Positions 56,950 to 64,000 of a stretch of DNA of 64,000 nucleotides are shown one piece after another. Source of the stretch: Corynebacterium efficiens YS-314 (lineage in GTDB: Bacteria > Actinomycetota > Actinomycetes > Mycobacteriales > Mycobacteriaceae); NCBI RefSeq assembly GCF_000011305.1, contig NC_004369.1:1922001-1986000 (forward strand), in the 5' to 3' direction. The first letter of the stretch is position 1. Each line of letters begins with the position of its first letter. The position numbers and the translations under genes were made by a program. The notes below the pieces were generated by a model. It had not been told where the DNA came from and searched no databases. It was given only the letters and a program-made list of their open reading frames with translations.

Positions 56950-57763
56950 GCTCCACCTCCATCACCGGGTACGGCCACACATGGCCTGGACCCCACTGCT
57001 CCCACTCCCTCGGATATCCGAGGGAGACCTCGATATGTCTGATTCCGTTGATCATCTGGACCCCGGGTATGTGCAGGTGGCCGTAGACCACCGCCTGTGC
57101 GTTGTACCGCTCCGCCCACCCCCGGGTATGTCTCGTCCCGCACCACAGCGCGAGTTCCTGCCACCGCATCCGCTGGGTCGGTTCCACCACCAGGGGCCAG
57201 TGGTTGATCAGGATGGTCGGCCCCGTGATCTTGGACAGGCGCTTGATGGAGTACGCCAGGCGGTCCCAGCACCACGCCCGGATATCCACGAACGGGGCGA
57301 TGGAGAACTCATCGGTCATCATCACCTGACGGTCACGGGCCGCCTGGACAGCCTGCTCCACGGTGAAACCAGGGCGGCGGAAGGAATAGTCGTACAGGGT
57401 GAACAACGGAACGATGGTGACCCCGGCGAAGACGGGATACGGATCCTCCGGGGTGAGCACATCAATCCTGCGGCACCCCTCCACCAACTCGGTGTATTTG
57501 TCCATCCCCTGGCACCGGTCCTGGGACCGGGAGAACAATTCATGATTGCCCGGCACCCAGATGACCTTGGCGAAACGTTTACGGAGGCGGGCGAGCACGG
57601 ATAACACCAACTCGGTGCGTTCAGCCACATCGCCCGCGACGATCAACCAGTCAGAGGGGTCTTTCGGCTGGATCTTCTCGATCGGATCGGCATTGGCCTT
57701 CACCGCCGCGTGGAGGTCTGCAACCGCCCAGAGTGTTGTGGTCACGTTCACCTCTGCCTTCAT
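56939..57763 (-). CDS. Calcineurin-like metallophosphoesterase
   Basis: A 274-residue metallophosphoesterase with the complete motif set: VADLH near the N-terminus, IVAGDVAE, VPGNHELF, NHWPL and GHLHIPG, which hold the two-metal site. No signal peptide, so cytoplasmic. The pairing with pptA recurs in corynebacteria and mycobacteria, hinting at a link to phosphopantetheine or nucleotide metabolism, but the substrate is unknown. Confidence 0.9.
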   Translation of the reverse strand: MKAEVNVTTTLWAVADLHAAVKANADPIEKIQPKDPSDWLIVAGDVAERTELVLSVLARLRKRFAKVIWVPGNHELFSRSQDRCQGMDKYTELVEGCRRIDVLTPEDPYPVFAGVTIVPLFTLYDYSFRRPGFTVEQAVQAARDRQVMMTDEFSIAPFVDIRAWCWDRLAYSIKRLSKITGPTILINHWPLVVEPTQRMRWQELALWCGTRHTRGWAERYNAQAVVYGHLHIPGVQMINGIRHIEVSLGYPREWEQWGPGHVWPYPVMEVEHAG

Positions 57764-57862
57764 TGATCGTCACTGATCCCGATGGCCGCATCCGGCCCCG
57801 TCTGGTTTTGATAGTTTACGCGAAGAAGAAGATGCCGTTGGCATCAACCAGCAGGAAGGCCG

Positions 57863-57886
57863 GCAGCTGTTACGACAGCTGTTACG
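57863..57886. repeat. Short tandem repeat beside the dinF stop codon
   Basis: cagctgttacga is repeated exactly twice in tandem, with a third partial copy running into the dinF stop codon (57882-57884). Confidence 0.8.
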
Positions 57887-59258
57887 ACAGCGCGACCCCC
57901 TCACGCGCCCACCGCATCGACCGGAAACGCCATACCACCGCGATGAGACGGATGACGATGAACGCCAACAGTCCCACCCACACACCGGTGAGTCCACCAC
58001 CGACGAGGTAGGAGATCCACACCCCGGGCAGGAAACCCAACAGCACCGCCAGGATGGATGCATTACGCAGGAACACCGCATCCGAGGCACCGAGCAGGAC
58101 ACCGTCGATGGCGAAGACCACACCACCCAGGATGATCATCACGATCATGATCCACCACGGGTTGCCGATGGCCTCCAGGACCTCCGCATCCCGGGTGAAC
58201 AACCGCGGGATGGCACCGTGCAGGACGGCGAAGACGATGCCCAGGAGCCCGGCGAACGCCACCGAATACCCGATGACCCGGATCCCCACCCGGCGTGCCA
58301 CCGCCGCCGACCCGGCCCCCAGCGCAGCACCTGCCAGTGTCTGTGCCGCGATCGCCAGGGAATCCAACACCAGCGTTATGAAGTTCCACAGCTGCAACAT
58401 CACCTGGTGGGCGGCCAGCGACGCCGTTCCGAACCTGGCCGCCACCGCCGCTGCGGACAGGAAGGCCACCTGGAAACTCAGCGATCTCATGATCAGATCA
58501 CGGCCCAGGAAGAGCTGACGTTTGATCACATCCCAGCGCGGGCGCCACTGCCCGTCATGGTGTCGGACCAACGCGATGAGGAAGAGCGCGGCCGTGATCC
58601 CCTCGGCGATGACATTGGCATAGGCCGACCCCACCAAGCCGTACCGGTTGACCATGATGGGGATGAGGACCGCGCCGGGTATCACCCCGGCCAGGGTGAA
58701 ATAGAGGGGCAGACGCGTATTCTGAATGCCACGTAACCACCCGTTACCTGCCATGATGATCAACACCAGCGGCACGGCGAAGGCAGCTGCCCGCAGCCAC
58801 TGCGCCGCGGCCTCGGCCACCTCACGATCCCCGGAGAGCCACCAGGTGAACCACGGGGCGAACAGGATCATGATGGTGGCGATGGCCACGCCGACCGCCA
58901 CGGCCACCCACGTGGCCTGCACCCCCTCGGCGATGGCCCCGCGCCTGTCCCCTGCTCCGAAGAGACGGGACGACCGCGCCGTGGTGCCGTAGGACAGAAA
59001 GGTCAGCTGGGTGGTCACCTGGGACTGGATGGTCACTGCAGCGCCCAGGGCCGCCAGCTCAAACCCACCGAGACGGCCCACGACGGCGGTATCCAGGAGC
59101 AGATACAGCGGCATCGCGGCCAGGACACCCAGCGCCGGCAGGGCCAGGGTGAAGATCTGCCGTGCGGTGACCTGCCCCAGCTCATCCACCGTGGTCGGAT
59201 CACCCGGCGTGGTACCACTGCGGGGGCCGGGTTTCTCACTGGGCAGATCAGGGGTCAT
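57882..59258 (-). CDS. dinF: MATE-family efflux protein DinF
   Basis: Twelve-span multidrug/toxin extruder of the DinF branch, 458 residues. Pseudo-repeated halves are visible, each opening with a hydrophobic LALPALGVLAAMPLYLLLDTAVVGRLG-like segment. A hydrophilic N-terminus of about 35 residues precedes them. It follows nrnA after 16 bases in the rbfA-nrnA-dinF order seen in C. glutamicum. No SOS box is visible in front, unlike E. coli dinF. Confidence 0.93.
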   Translation of the reverse strand: MTPDLPSEKPGPRSGTTPGDPTTVDELGQVTARQIFTLALPALGVLAAMPLYLLLDTAVVGRLGGFELAALGAAVTIQSQVTTQLTFLSYGTTARSSRLFGAGDRRGAIAEGVQATWVAVAVGVAIATIMILFAPWFTWWLSGDREVAEAAAQWLRAAAFAVPLVLIIMAGNGWLRGIQNTRLPLYFTLAGVIPGAVLIPIMVNRYGLVGSAYANVIAEGITAALFLIALVRHHDGQWRPRWDVIKRQLFLGRDLIMRSLSFQVAFLSAAAVAARFGTASLAAHQVMLQLWNFITLVLDSLAIAAQTLAGAALGAGSAAVARRVGIRVIGYSVAFAGLLGIVFAVLHGAIPRLFTRDAEVLEAIGNPWWIMIVMIILGGVVFAIDGVLLGASDAVFLRNASILAVLLGFLPGVWISYLVGGGLTGVWVGLLAFIVIRLIAVVWRFRSMRWAREGVALS

Positions 59259-59274
59259 GGATGATCAAAGACCC

Positions 59275-60273
59275 CTAACCGCGGGCCATGTGGGAGGTAT
59301 CCAGGGACTCCCCGAGTTCCACGGCTGCGGCGATGAGGGTATCCAGGGCCTCCAGCTCGGTACCGCGGGCGGTGTACCCGGCCGCCGGAACGTGCCCACC
59401 CCCACCGAGATGCACCGCCAGGGACCCCACACTCAACTGGGAGGAGCGCAGGGAGACCGTGAACACACCCGGTTCGTACTCCTTGAACACCGCGCCGAAA
59501 TCAGCACCGTCAACCGCGCGGACGGTTTCGATGAGTCCCTCCACCGCAGCCTTGGAGTGACCGTTGATCGTGGCGTGATCGGCCACCAGCACCGCAAGAC
59601 TGTAGGGGCCTGCGCGGTGCATCTCAATCCGCGACATGATGCGACCCACCAGTTGGAGATCCTCCAGGGAGGTCTTATCGATGAGCTCAGCGGAAATCTC
59701 ACGGATATTGAGGCCGTGCTCCATGAGACGACGCGCCATGGTGTGCATGACAGGACGACCCCAACGGAAACAACCGGTGTCGGTGACCAGGCCGGCATAC
59801 AGGCCGTGGGCGATGGTGCGGGTGATCTGCACCCCGAGCACATCGAACCAGTCGAGGAGAATCGTCGTGGTGGATTCCGCCTCCGTGTTGATGAGGTTCA
59901 CCCGACCGAAACCCGGGTTGGTTGCATGATGGTCCACCACGATCGTGCGCTCCCGGGCACCGGTGATGGTCTCCTCGAAGTCACCGGTGCGTTCCTGCGA
60001 ACCGCAGTCCACCACGATGATGAGATCGGAGGCCGGCAGGACGGAGGTGAAGACGATGTCCTCCGAACCTGGGATGGAATTCAGATTGGTGGGCATCGGA
60101 TCCCGCTGGCCGATATAACCCCGGGCGTCCTTACCCAGCTGCCGCAGCACCTCGACCGTGGCGGTGACACTGCCGATGGCATCCGCATCGGGGCGCAGAT
60201 GCCCCACCACACTGACCGTGTGGGCAGCAGATACCAATTCCGCTGCTGCACGGAAATCAGAATGGGTGGTCAC
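59275..60273 (-). CDS. nrnA: DHH-family nanoRNase / pAp phosphatase NrnA
   Basis: Degrades oligoribonucleotides and dephosphorylates pAp (or cyclic dinucleotides in some actinobacteria). The 332-residue protein has motif I VGHLRPDADAIGS (metal ligands His25, Asp29, Asp31), VVDCGS, DHH at residues 114-116 and the DHHA1 motif GGGGHVPAAG. It lies five bases after rbfA and before dinF, the actinobacterial rbfA-nrnA context. Confidence 0.94.
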   Translation of the reverse strand: MTTHSDFRAAAELVSAAHTVSVVGHLRPDADAIGSVTATVEVLRQLGKDARGYIGQRDPMPTNLNSIPGSEDIVFTSVLPASDLIIVVDCGSQERTGDFEETITGARERTIVVDHHATNPGFGRVNLINTEAESTTTILLDWFDVLGVQITRTIAHGLYAGLVTDTGCFRWGRPVMHTMARRLMEHGLNIREISAELIDKTSLEDLQLVGRIMSRIEMHRAGPYSLAVLVADHATINGHSKAAVEGLIETVRAVDGADFGAVFKEYEPGVFTVSLRSSQLSVGSLAVHLGGGGHVPAAGYTARGTELEALDTLIAAAVELGESLDTSHMARG

Positions 60274-60278
60274 AGAGG

Positions 60279-60728
60279 TTACGCCTCATCCTCTTCACGG
60301 GTATCCGACTTGTACGGGTTGGGATCACCTGCGGGGACGGCGTTCTCCTTGAGTTTCGCCAGTTCGGCATCCCGCTGGCGGGCACGCTCTAGCAACGCCT
60401 CCATGTGGGCGGAAGCCTCAGGTACTGTATCCACACGGTAGGTCAGGGTCGGGGTGAACCGGACACCCAGCTGCTCGCCGACAATCTTCCGGAGCTGTCC
60501 GCGGGCACGGTGCAGGGCCTCGGCCGCAGCCTCCAGGTCCGGTTCATCCCCCACATTCTCACCGCGAACGGTGTAGAAGACGGTGGCATCATGGAGATCG
60601 CCGGTCATGGTGACATCGGTGATGGTGATGTACTCGAGGCGACGGTCCTTGATCTCGCGTTCGATTGCGCTGGCGACGATGGTCTGAATGCGTTTGGCCA
60701 TTCTGGCCGCACGGGCGTTATCCACCAT
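60279..60728 (-). CDS. rbfA: Ribosome-binding factor A
   Basis: 30S maturation factor, 149 residues from ATG 60728 (aaggag upstream). The KH-type fold has [37 protein letters not shown] and the [25 protein letters not shown] block. The acidic C-terminal tail is typical in actinobacteria. The frame upstream of 60728 is spurious. Confidence 0.96.
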
Positions 60729-60849
60729 GAGGACCACTCCTTCGAAGGTTTGACAGTTGTACTGATTATCCGCAGATTCTACCCTGTCCGCATATGCTCT
60801 CCGCACACCGGTGGGGATTCCCCCCGGTATGCCGGGACCAGAGACCAAA

Positions 60850-60892
60850 AGGCCCGGTCCCCGGGAGAGATGTTCCAGGGGGCCGGGCCTTC
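60850..60892 (-). terminator. Hairpin between infB and rbfA
   Basis: aaggcccgg / ccgggcctt with inner pairing tcccc-ggggg. On the minus strand it follows the infB stop and is trailed by tttgg, so partial termination before rbfA is plausible. Confidence 0.65.
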
Positions 60893-60947
60893 AGGCTGCT
60901 TATGCGACGGGCCCAACCGGTTGGTGGGGCCGGATCAACAGGGGATC

Positions 60948-63842
60948 CTAGGAATCGCGTGGGACCTCGACCATCTCGAAGACCTCGATCTTGTCGCCGA
61001 CGGCGATGTCCGGGTAGGACAGGACCATACCGCACTCATAACCTGCGGAGACCTCGGTGACATCGTCCTTCTCACGACGCAGGGACTCGATCTTGGCATT
61101 GGAGGCGATGACATTGCCATCGCGGATGATGCGGGCCGTTGCGTTGCGACGGACCTTGCCCTCCTCCACCATGCAACCGGCGATGAGACCGATGGCGGAG
61201 GCCTTGAAGATCGCACGGATCTCGGCCTTGCCCACCTCGCGCTCCTCGTAGATCGGCTTGAGCATACCCTTGAGGGCTGCCTCCACCTCTTCGATGGCGC
61301 GGTAGATGATGGTGTAGTAGCGGATGTCCACGCCCTCGGCGTTGGCTTCCTCGGTGGCCTTGCCCTCAGCGCGGACGTTGAAGGCGATGATCACGGCGTT
61401 GGAGGCCGCCGCAAGGGTGACGTTGGTCTGGGTGACCGCACCGACACCACGGTCGATGATGTTGAGCTCGACCTCATCATCCATCTCGATCTTGAGCAGG
61501 GCTTCCTCAAGTGCTTCCACGGAACCTGCGTTGTCACCCTTGAGGATGAGGTTGAGGACCGAGGTCTCCTTGAGAACTGAATCCAGATCCTCGAGGGAGA
61601 CACGCTTGCGGGAACGTGCTGCCAGGGCATTGCGCTTACGAGCATTGCGTTGGTTGGCGATCTGACGGGCGATGCGGTCGTCCTCGACCACCAGCAGGTT
61701 GTCGCCGGCACCGGGGACACCGTTGAGACCCTGCACCTGGACCGGACGGGAGGGACCGGCCTCGTCGACATCGCGACCGTATTCGTCGACCATGCGACGA
61801 ACACGACCGTAGGTGTCACCGACGACGATGGAGTCACCGACGCGGAGGGTACCGCGCTGGACGATGACCGTGGCCACCGGGCCACGACCACGGTCGAGGT
61901 GTGCTTCAATCGCGACACCCTGTGCGTCCATGTCCGGGTTGGCCACCAGATCCAACTCGGCGTCCGCGGTCAGGCAGACGGAGGCCAACAGCTCATCGAT
62001 GTTGGTGCCCTGCTTCGCGGAGATGTCGACGAAGATGGTGTCTCCGCCGTACTCCTCCGGAACCAGACCGTACTCGGTGAGCTGACCACGGATCTTCTCC
62101 GGGGAGGCATCCGGCTTATCGATCTTGTTCACCGCAACCACGATCGGCACATCAGCGGCCTTCGCGTGGTTGATGGCCTCGATGGTCTGTGGCATGACGC
62201 CGTCATCGGCGGCCACAACCAGAACAGCGATATCGGTGGACTTGGCACCACGGGCACGCATGGCGGTGAAGGCCTCGTGACCCGGGGTATCCAGGAAGGT
62301 GATGGTGCGCAGGTCATCTTCGACCTCGACCTTGACCTGGTAGGCGCCGATGCCCTGGGTGATGCCACCGGCCTCGCCGGAACCGACGTTGGCCTTACGG
62401 ATGGTGTCCAGGAGTCGGGTCTTACCGTGGTCGACGTGACCCATGACGGTGACCACCGGGGGACGCTTGGCCAGGTCCTGCTCGTCGCCGATGTCCTCAC
62501 CGAACTGCAGGTCGAAGCTCTCGAGGAGCTCGCGGTCTTCATCCTCAGGGGAGACGACCTCGACCTTGAAGTTCATCTCGTCACCGAGGAGCATCAGGGT
62601 CTCATCGGAGACCGATGCGGTCGCGGTGACCATTTCACCGAGGTTGAACAGTGCCTGCACGAGTGCTGCCGCATCCGCGCCGATCTTGTCGGCGAAGTCG
62701 GACAGGGAGGCACCGCGGGCGAGACGCAGGGTCTGGCCACGGCCGTCGGGCAGACGAACGCCACCGATGACGTTCGGTGCCTGCATCGACTCGTACTCAT
62801 TGCGCTTCTGACGCTTGGACTTGCGACCACGACGTGGTGCACCACCCGGACGTCCGAACGCACCTGCGGTACCACCGCGACGTCCACCGCGGCCTGCGCC
62901 ACCGCCGCCACCGCGGTTGAAACCGCCGGAGCCACCACCAGGACCACCCTGGCCACCGCCACGGCCACCCTTACCGGGTGCCTTGGCCGGCATCTGGCCG
63001 GGGGTCGGGGGCATCATGGCTGGTGATGGACGACGTCCGCCACCCTGACGCTCCTGGGATGCAGCGCCTGCGGCGTTACCTCCCTGCGGACGTGGGCCAC
63101 CGGAACCCGGTCCCGGGCGCTGGCCACGTGGGCCACCCTGACCGTCGCGCGGTGCGCCGGAACGCTGTCCGCCCTGTGGGCGTGGTGCACCACCGGGACG
63201 GGGTCCGCCACCCGGGCGGGGTCCACCGCCGCCGGGACGTGGTCCCGGACGGTCTGCCGCACCGGTGGAAAATGGGTTGTTGGCCACGCGGGGTGCGCGT
63301 GCCCCCGGCTTCGGGCCGGGCTTGGCCATCGGACGTGGCATGGCGTTCGGACGTGGTGCCTCGCCACCCGGCTTCGGGGTTGCCTTGTCCTCGGCAGCCT
63401 TCTTCGCGGCATCTCCCGGGGTGGGACCCGAGAATGCCGGGGTAGCTGGCTTGGGGGCTGTAGGCTTCGCCGGGGCCGGCTTCGCTGCGGTTGGCTTGGG
63501 GGCTGCAGGCTTGGCCGGGGTCGGCTTGGCGGCTGCGGTACCCGGCTTCGGGGCCGCGACGGCACCCGGGGTCGGGGCTGTCGGCTTCTGTGCGGTACCC
63601 GGCTTCGGGGCTGGGGCACCGGGCTTGGCGGCAGGCTTGGCCGGGGTTGGCTTGTTATCGGTGTCGGGCTTGGCCCCACCGGTTGCCTGATAATGCTCCT
63701 GCATCTTCTTCACCACCGGCGGTTCGATGGTGGACGATGCGGTTTTGACGAACTCACCCTGCTCCTTGAGCGTGGCGAGCAGTTCCTTGCTGGTAATACC
63801 GAGCTTCTTCGCGAGCTCGTGTACACGTAGCTTTCCGGGCAC
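60948..63842 (-). CDS. infB: Translation initiation factor IF-2
   Basis: GTPase that brings initiator tRNA to the ribosome, 964 residues. The N-terminal IF2N helix region (residues 1-40) is followed by about 300 residues of low complexity: first Pro/Ala/Lys-rich ([23 protein letters not shown]), then Gly/Arg/Pro-rich ([12 protein letters not shown]...). A second IF2N domain lies around residues 355-410. The G domain has GHVDHGKTR (about 467), DTPGH and NKIDKPDA, then domains II to IV. The GTG start at 63842 follows agaggag. The long disordered linker is usual in actinobacteria. Confidence 0.97.
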   Translation of the reverse strand: MPGKLRVHELAKKLGITSKELLATLKEQGEFVKTASSTIEPPVVKKMQEHYQATGGAKPDTDNKPTPAKPAAKPGAPAPKPGTAQKPTAPTPGAVAAPKPGTAAAKPTPAKPAAPKPTAAKPAPAKPTAPKPATPAFSGPTPGDAAKKAAEDKATPKPGGEAPRPNAMPRPMAKPGPKPGARAPRVANNPFSTGAADRPGPRPGGGGPRPGGGPRPGGAPRPQGGQRSGAPRDGQGGPRGQRPGPGSGGPRPQGGNAAGAASQERQGGGRRPSPAMMPPTPGQMPAKAPGKGGRGGGQGGPGGGSGGFNRGGGGGAGRGGRRGGTAGAFGRPGGAPRRGRKSKRQKRNEYESMQAPNVIGGVRLPDGRGQTLRLARGASLSDFADKIGADAAALVQALFNLGEMVTATASVSDETLMLLGDEMNFKVEVVSPEDEDRELLESFDLQFGEDIGDEQDLAKRPPVVTVMGHVDHGKTRLLDTIRKANVGSGEAGGITQGIGAYQVKVEVEDDLRTITFLDTPGHEAFTAMRARGAKSTDIAVLVVAADDGVMPQTIEAINHAKAADVPIVVAVNKIDKPDASPEKIRGQLTEYGLVPEEYGGDTIFVDISAKQGTNIDELLASVCLTADAELDLVANPDMDAQGVAIEAHLDRGRGPVATVIVQRGTLRVGDSIVVGDTYGRVRRMVDEYGRDVDEAGPSRPVQVQGLNGVPGAGDNLLVVEDDRIARQIANQRNARKRNALAARSRKRVSLEDLDSVLKETSVLNLILKGDNAGSVEALEEALLKIEMDDEVELNIIDRGVGAVTQTNVTLAAASNAVIIAFNVRAEGKATEEANAEGVDIRYYTIIYRAIEEVEAALKGMLKPIYEEREVGKAEIRAIFKASAIGLIAGCMVEEGKVRRNATARIIRDGNVIASNAKIESLRREKDDVTEVSAGYECGMVLSYPDIAVGDKIEVFEMVEVPRDS

Positions 63843-63945
63843 TTTTCTCCTCTAGAGTTTCGCTAGAGGTCAAAGGCCCGGTGAGGGACCTCGAACTCTA
63901 GCAGTGATTATTGACGTTCATCGCTGATGCTTCATCGTGTGCTCA

Positions 63946-64000
63946 TCAGTGTTCGGTCTTCCTTACAATGTCGGGTCCGGTGGTCTGTTCCACCAGGTAC
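63946..64000 (-). CDS. ylxR: Probable C-terminus of YlxR (DUF448) protein, cut by the window edge
   Basis: The minus-strand frame ending at 63946 reads YLVEQTTGPDIVRKTEH to the window edge. In C. glutamicum and relatives ylxR lies directly upstream of infB on the same strand, so this is the expected neighbour. Only 18 codons are visible, so the call rests on position. The 103 bases between it and infB contain an inverted ctctagagtttcg / cgaactctag repeat. Confidence 0.4.
   Translation of the reverse strand, partial: YLVEQTTGPDIVRKTEH

Noticed and set aside
57863..57893. CRISPR-like repeat at the dinF stop codon
   Set aside because: Two adjacent 12-base copies with no spacers; a simple tandem duplication.
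61650..63026. 458-codon open frame opposite infB
   Set aside because: Shadow of infB; the Thr/Ala-rich end is the complement of the low-complexity linker.

Overview
The window is a high-GC, tightly packed actinobacterial chromosome segment. Gene content, gene order and many near-identical proteins (GluABCD, DapA, PtsI, the SugR/FruR pair) place it in Corynebacterium, in a higher-GC relative of C. glutamicum; C. efficiens is the best guess from recalled sequences, but no search was run. It is almost entirely core genome. The only clear mobile element is one IS982-type insertion sequence at 3658-4664.

Layout. 1-6280: the 3' part of hrpA, convergent nrdR, the IS, then divergent divS and lexA with SOS-box-like sites between them. 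6526-14770: the fructose/PTS locus, with sugR plus a degenerate PfkB paralogue, ptsI on the other strand, fruR, fruK, ptsF (EIIABC) and ptsH. 14801-26038: a GyrI-like protein, uracil permease, hflX, two unnamed proteins, dapF, miaA and a LigB-like protein, a DUF349 protein, a GNAT protein and a membrane protein. 26147-31596: miaB and the glutamate ABC importer gluABCD, preceded by an AmtR-like operator. 31606-36045: recX, recA, a DUF3046 gene and the biotin ECF transporter bioYMN with two BioQ-like operators. 36156-38748: pspA, clgR, cinA and pgsA. 38837-40585: a YciI-like protein and a TerC-family protein under a yybP-ykoY-type (manganese) riboswitch. 40767-49388: ftsK, a TIGR03085 protein, rnj, dapA, thyX and dapB. 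49569-57763: an AMIN-like lipoprotein, pnp, rpsO, a nucleoside hydrolase, ribF, truB, pptA and a metallophosphatase. 57882-64000: dinF, nrnA, rbfA, infB and probably the tail of ylxR.

How the genes work together. LexA, RecA, RecX and DivS form the SOS module. PtsI, PtsH and PtsF with FruK import fructose as fructose-1-phosphate and convert it to fructose-1,6-bisphosphate, under two DeoR-type regulators. DapA, DapB and DapF are three steps of diaminopimelate/lysine synthesis. InfB, RbfA, TruB, RpsO, PNPase, RNase J and MiaA/MiaB are translation, tRNA-modification and RNA-turnover functions. ClgR and PspA are an envelope/proteolytic stress pair.

No wholly new system is evident. The most interesting items are a PfkB-family protein that has lost its kinase motifs but stays translationally coupled to SugR, a divS gene whose start and body lie in different frames, a 10-bp phased repeat array before fruR, a terminator hairpin that contains the start codon of the next gene, and a riboswitch whose terminator stem also holds the Shine-Dalgarno sequence.
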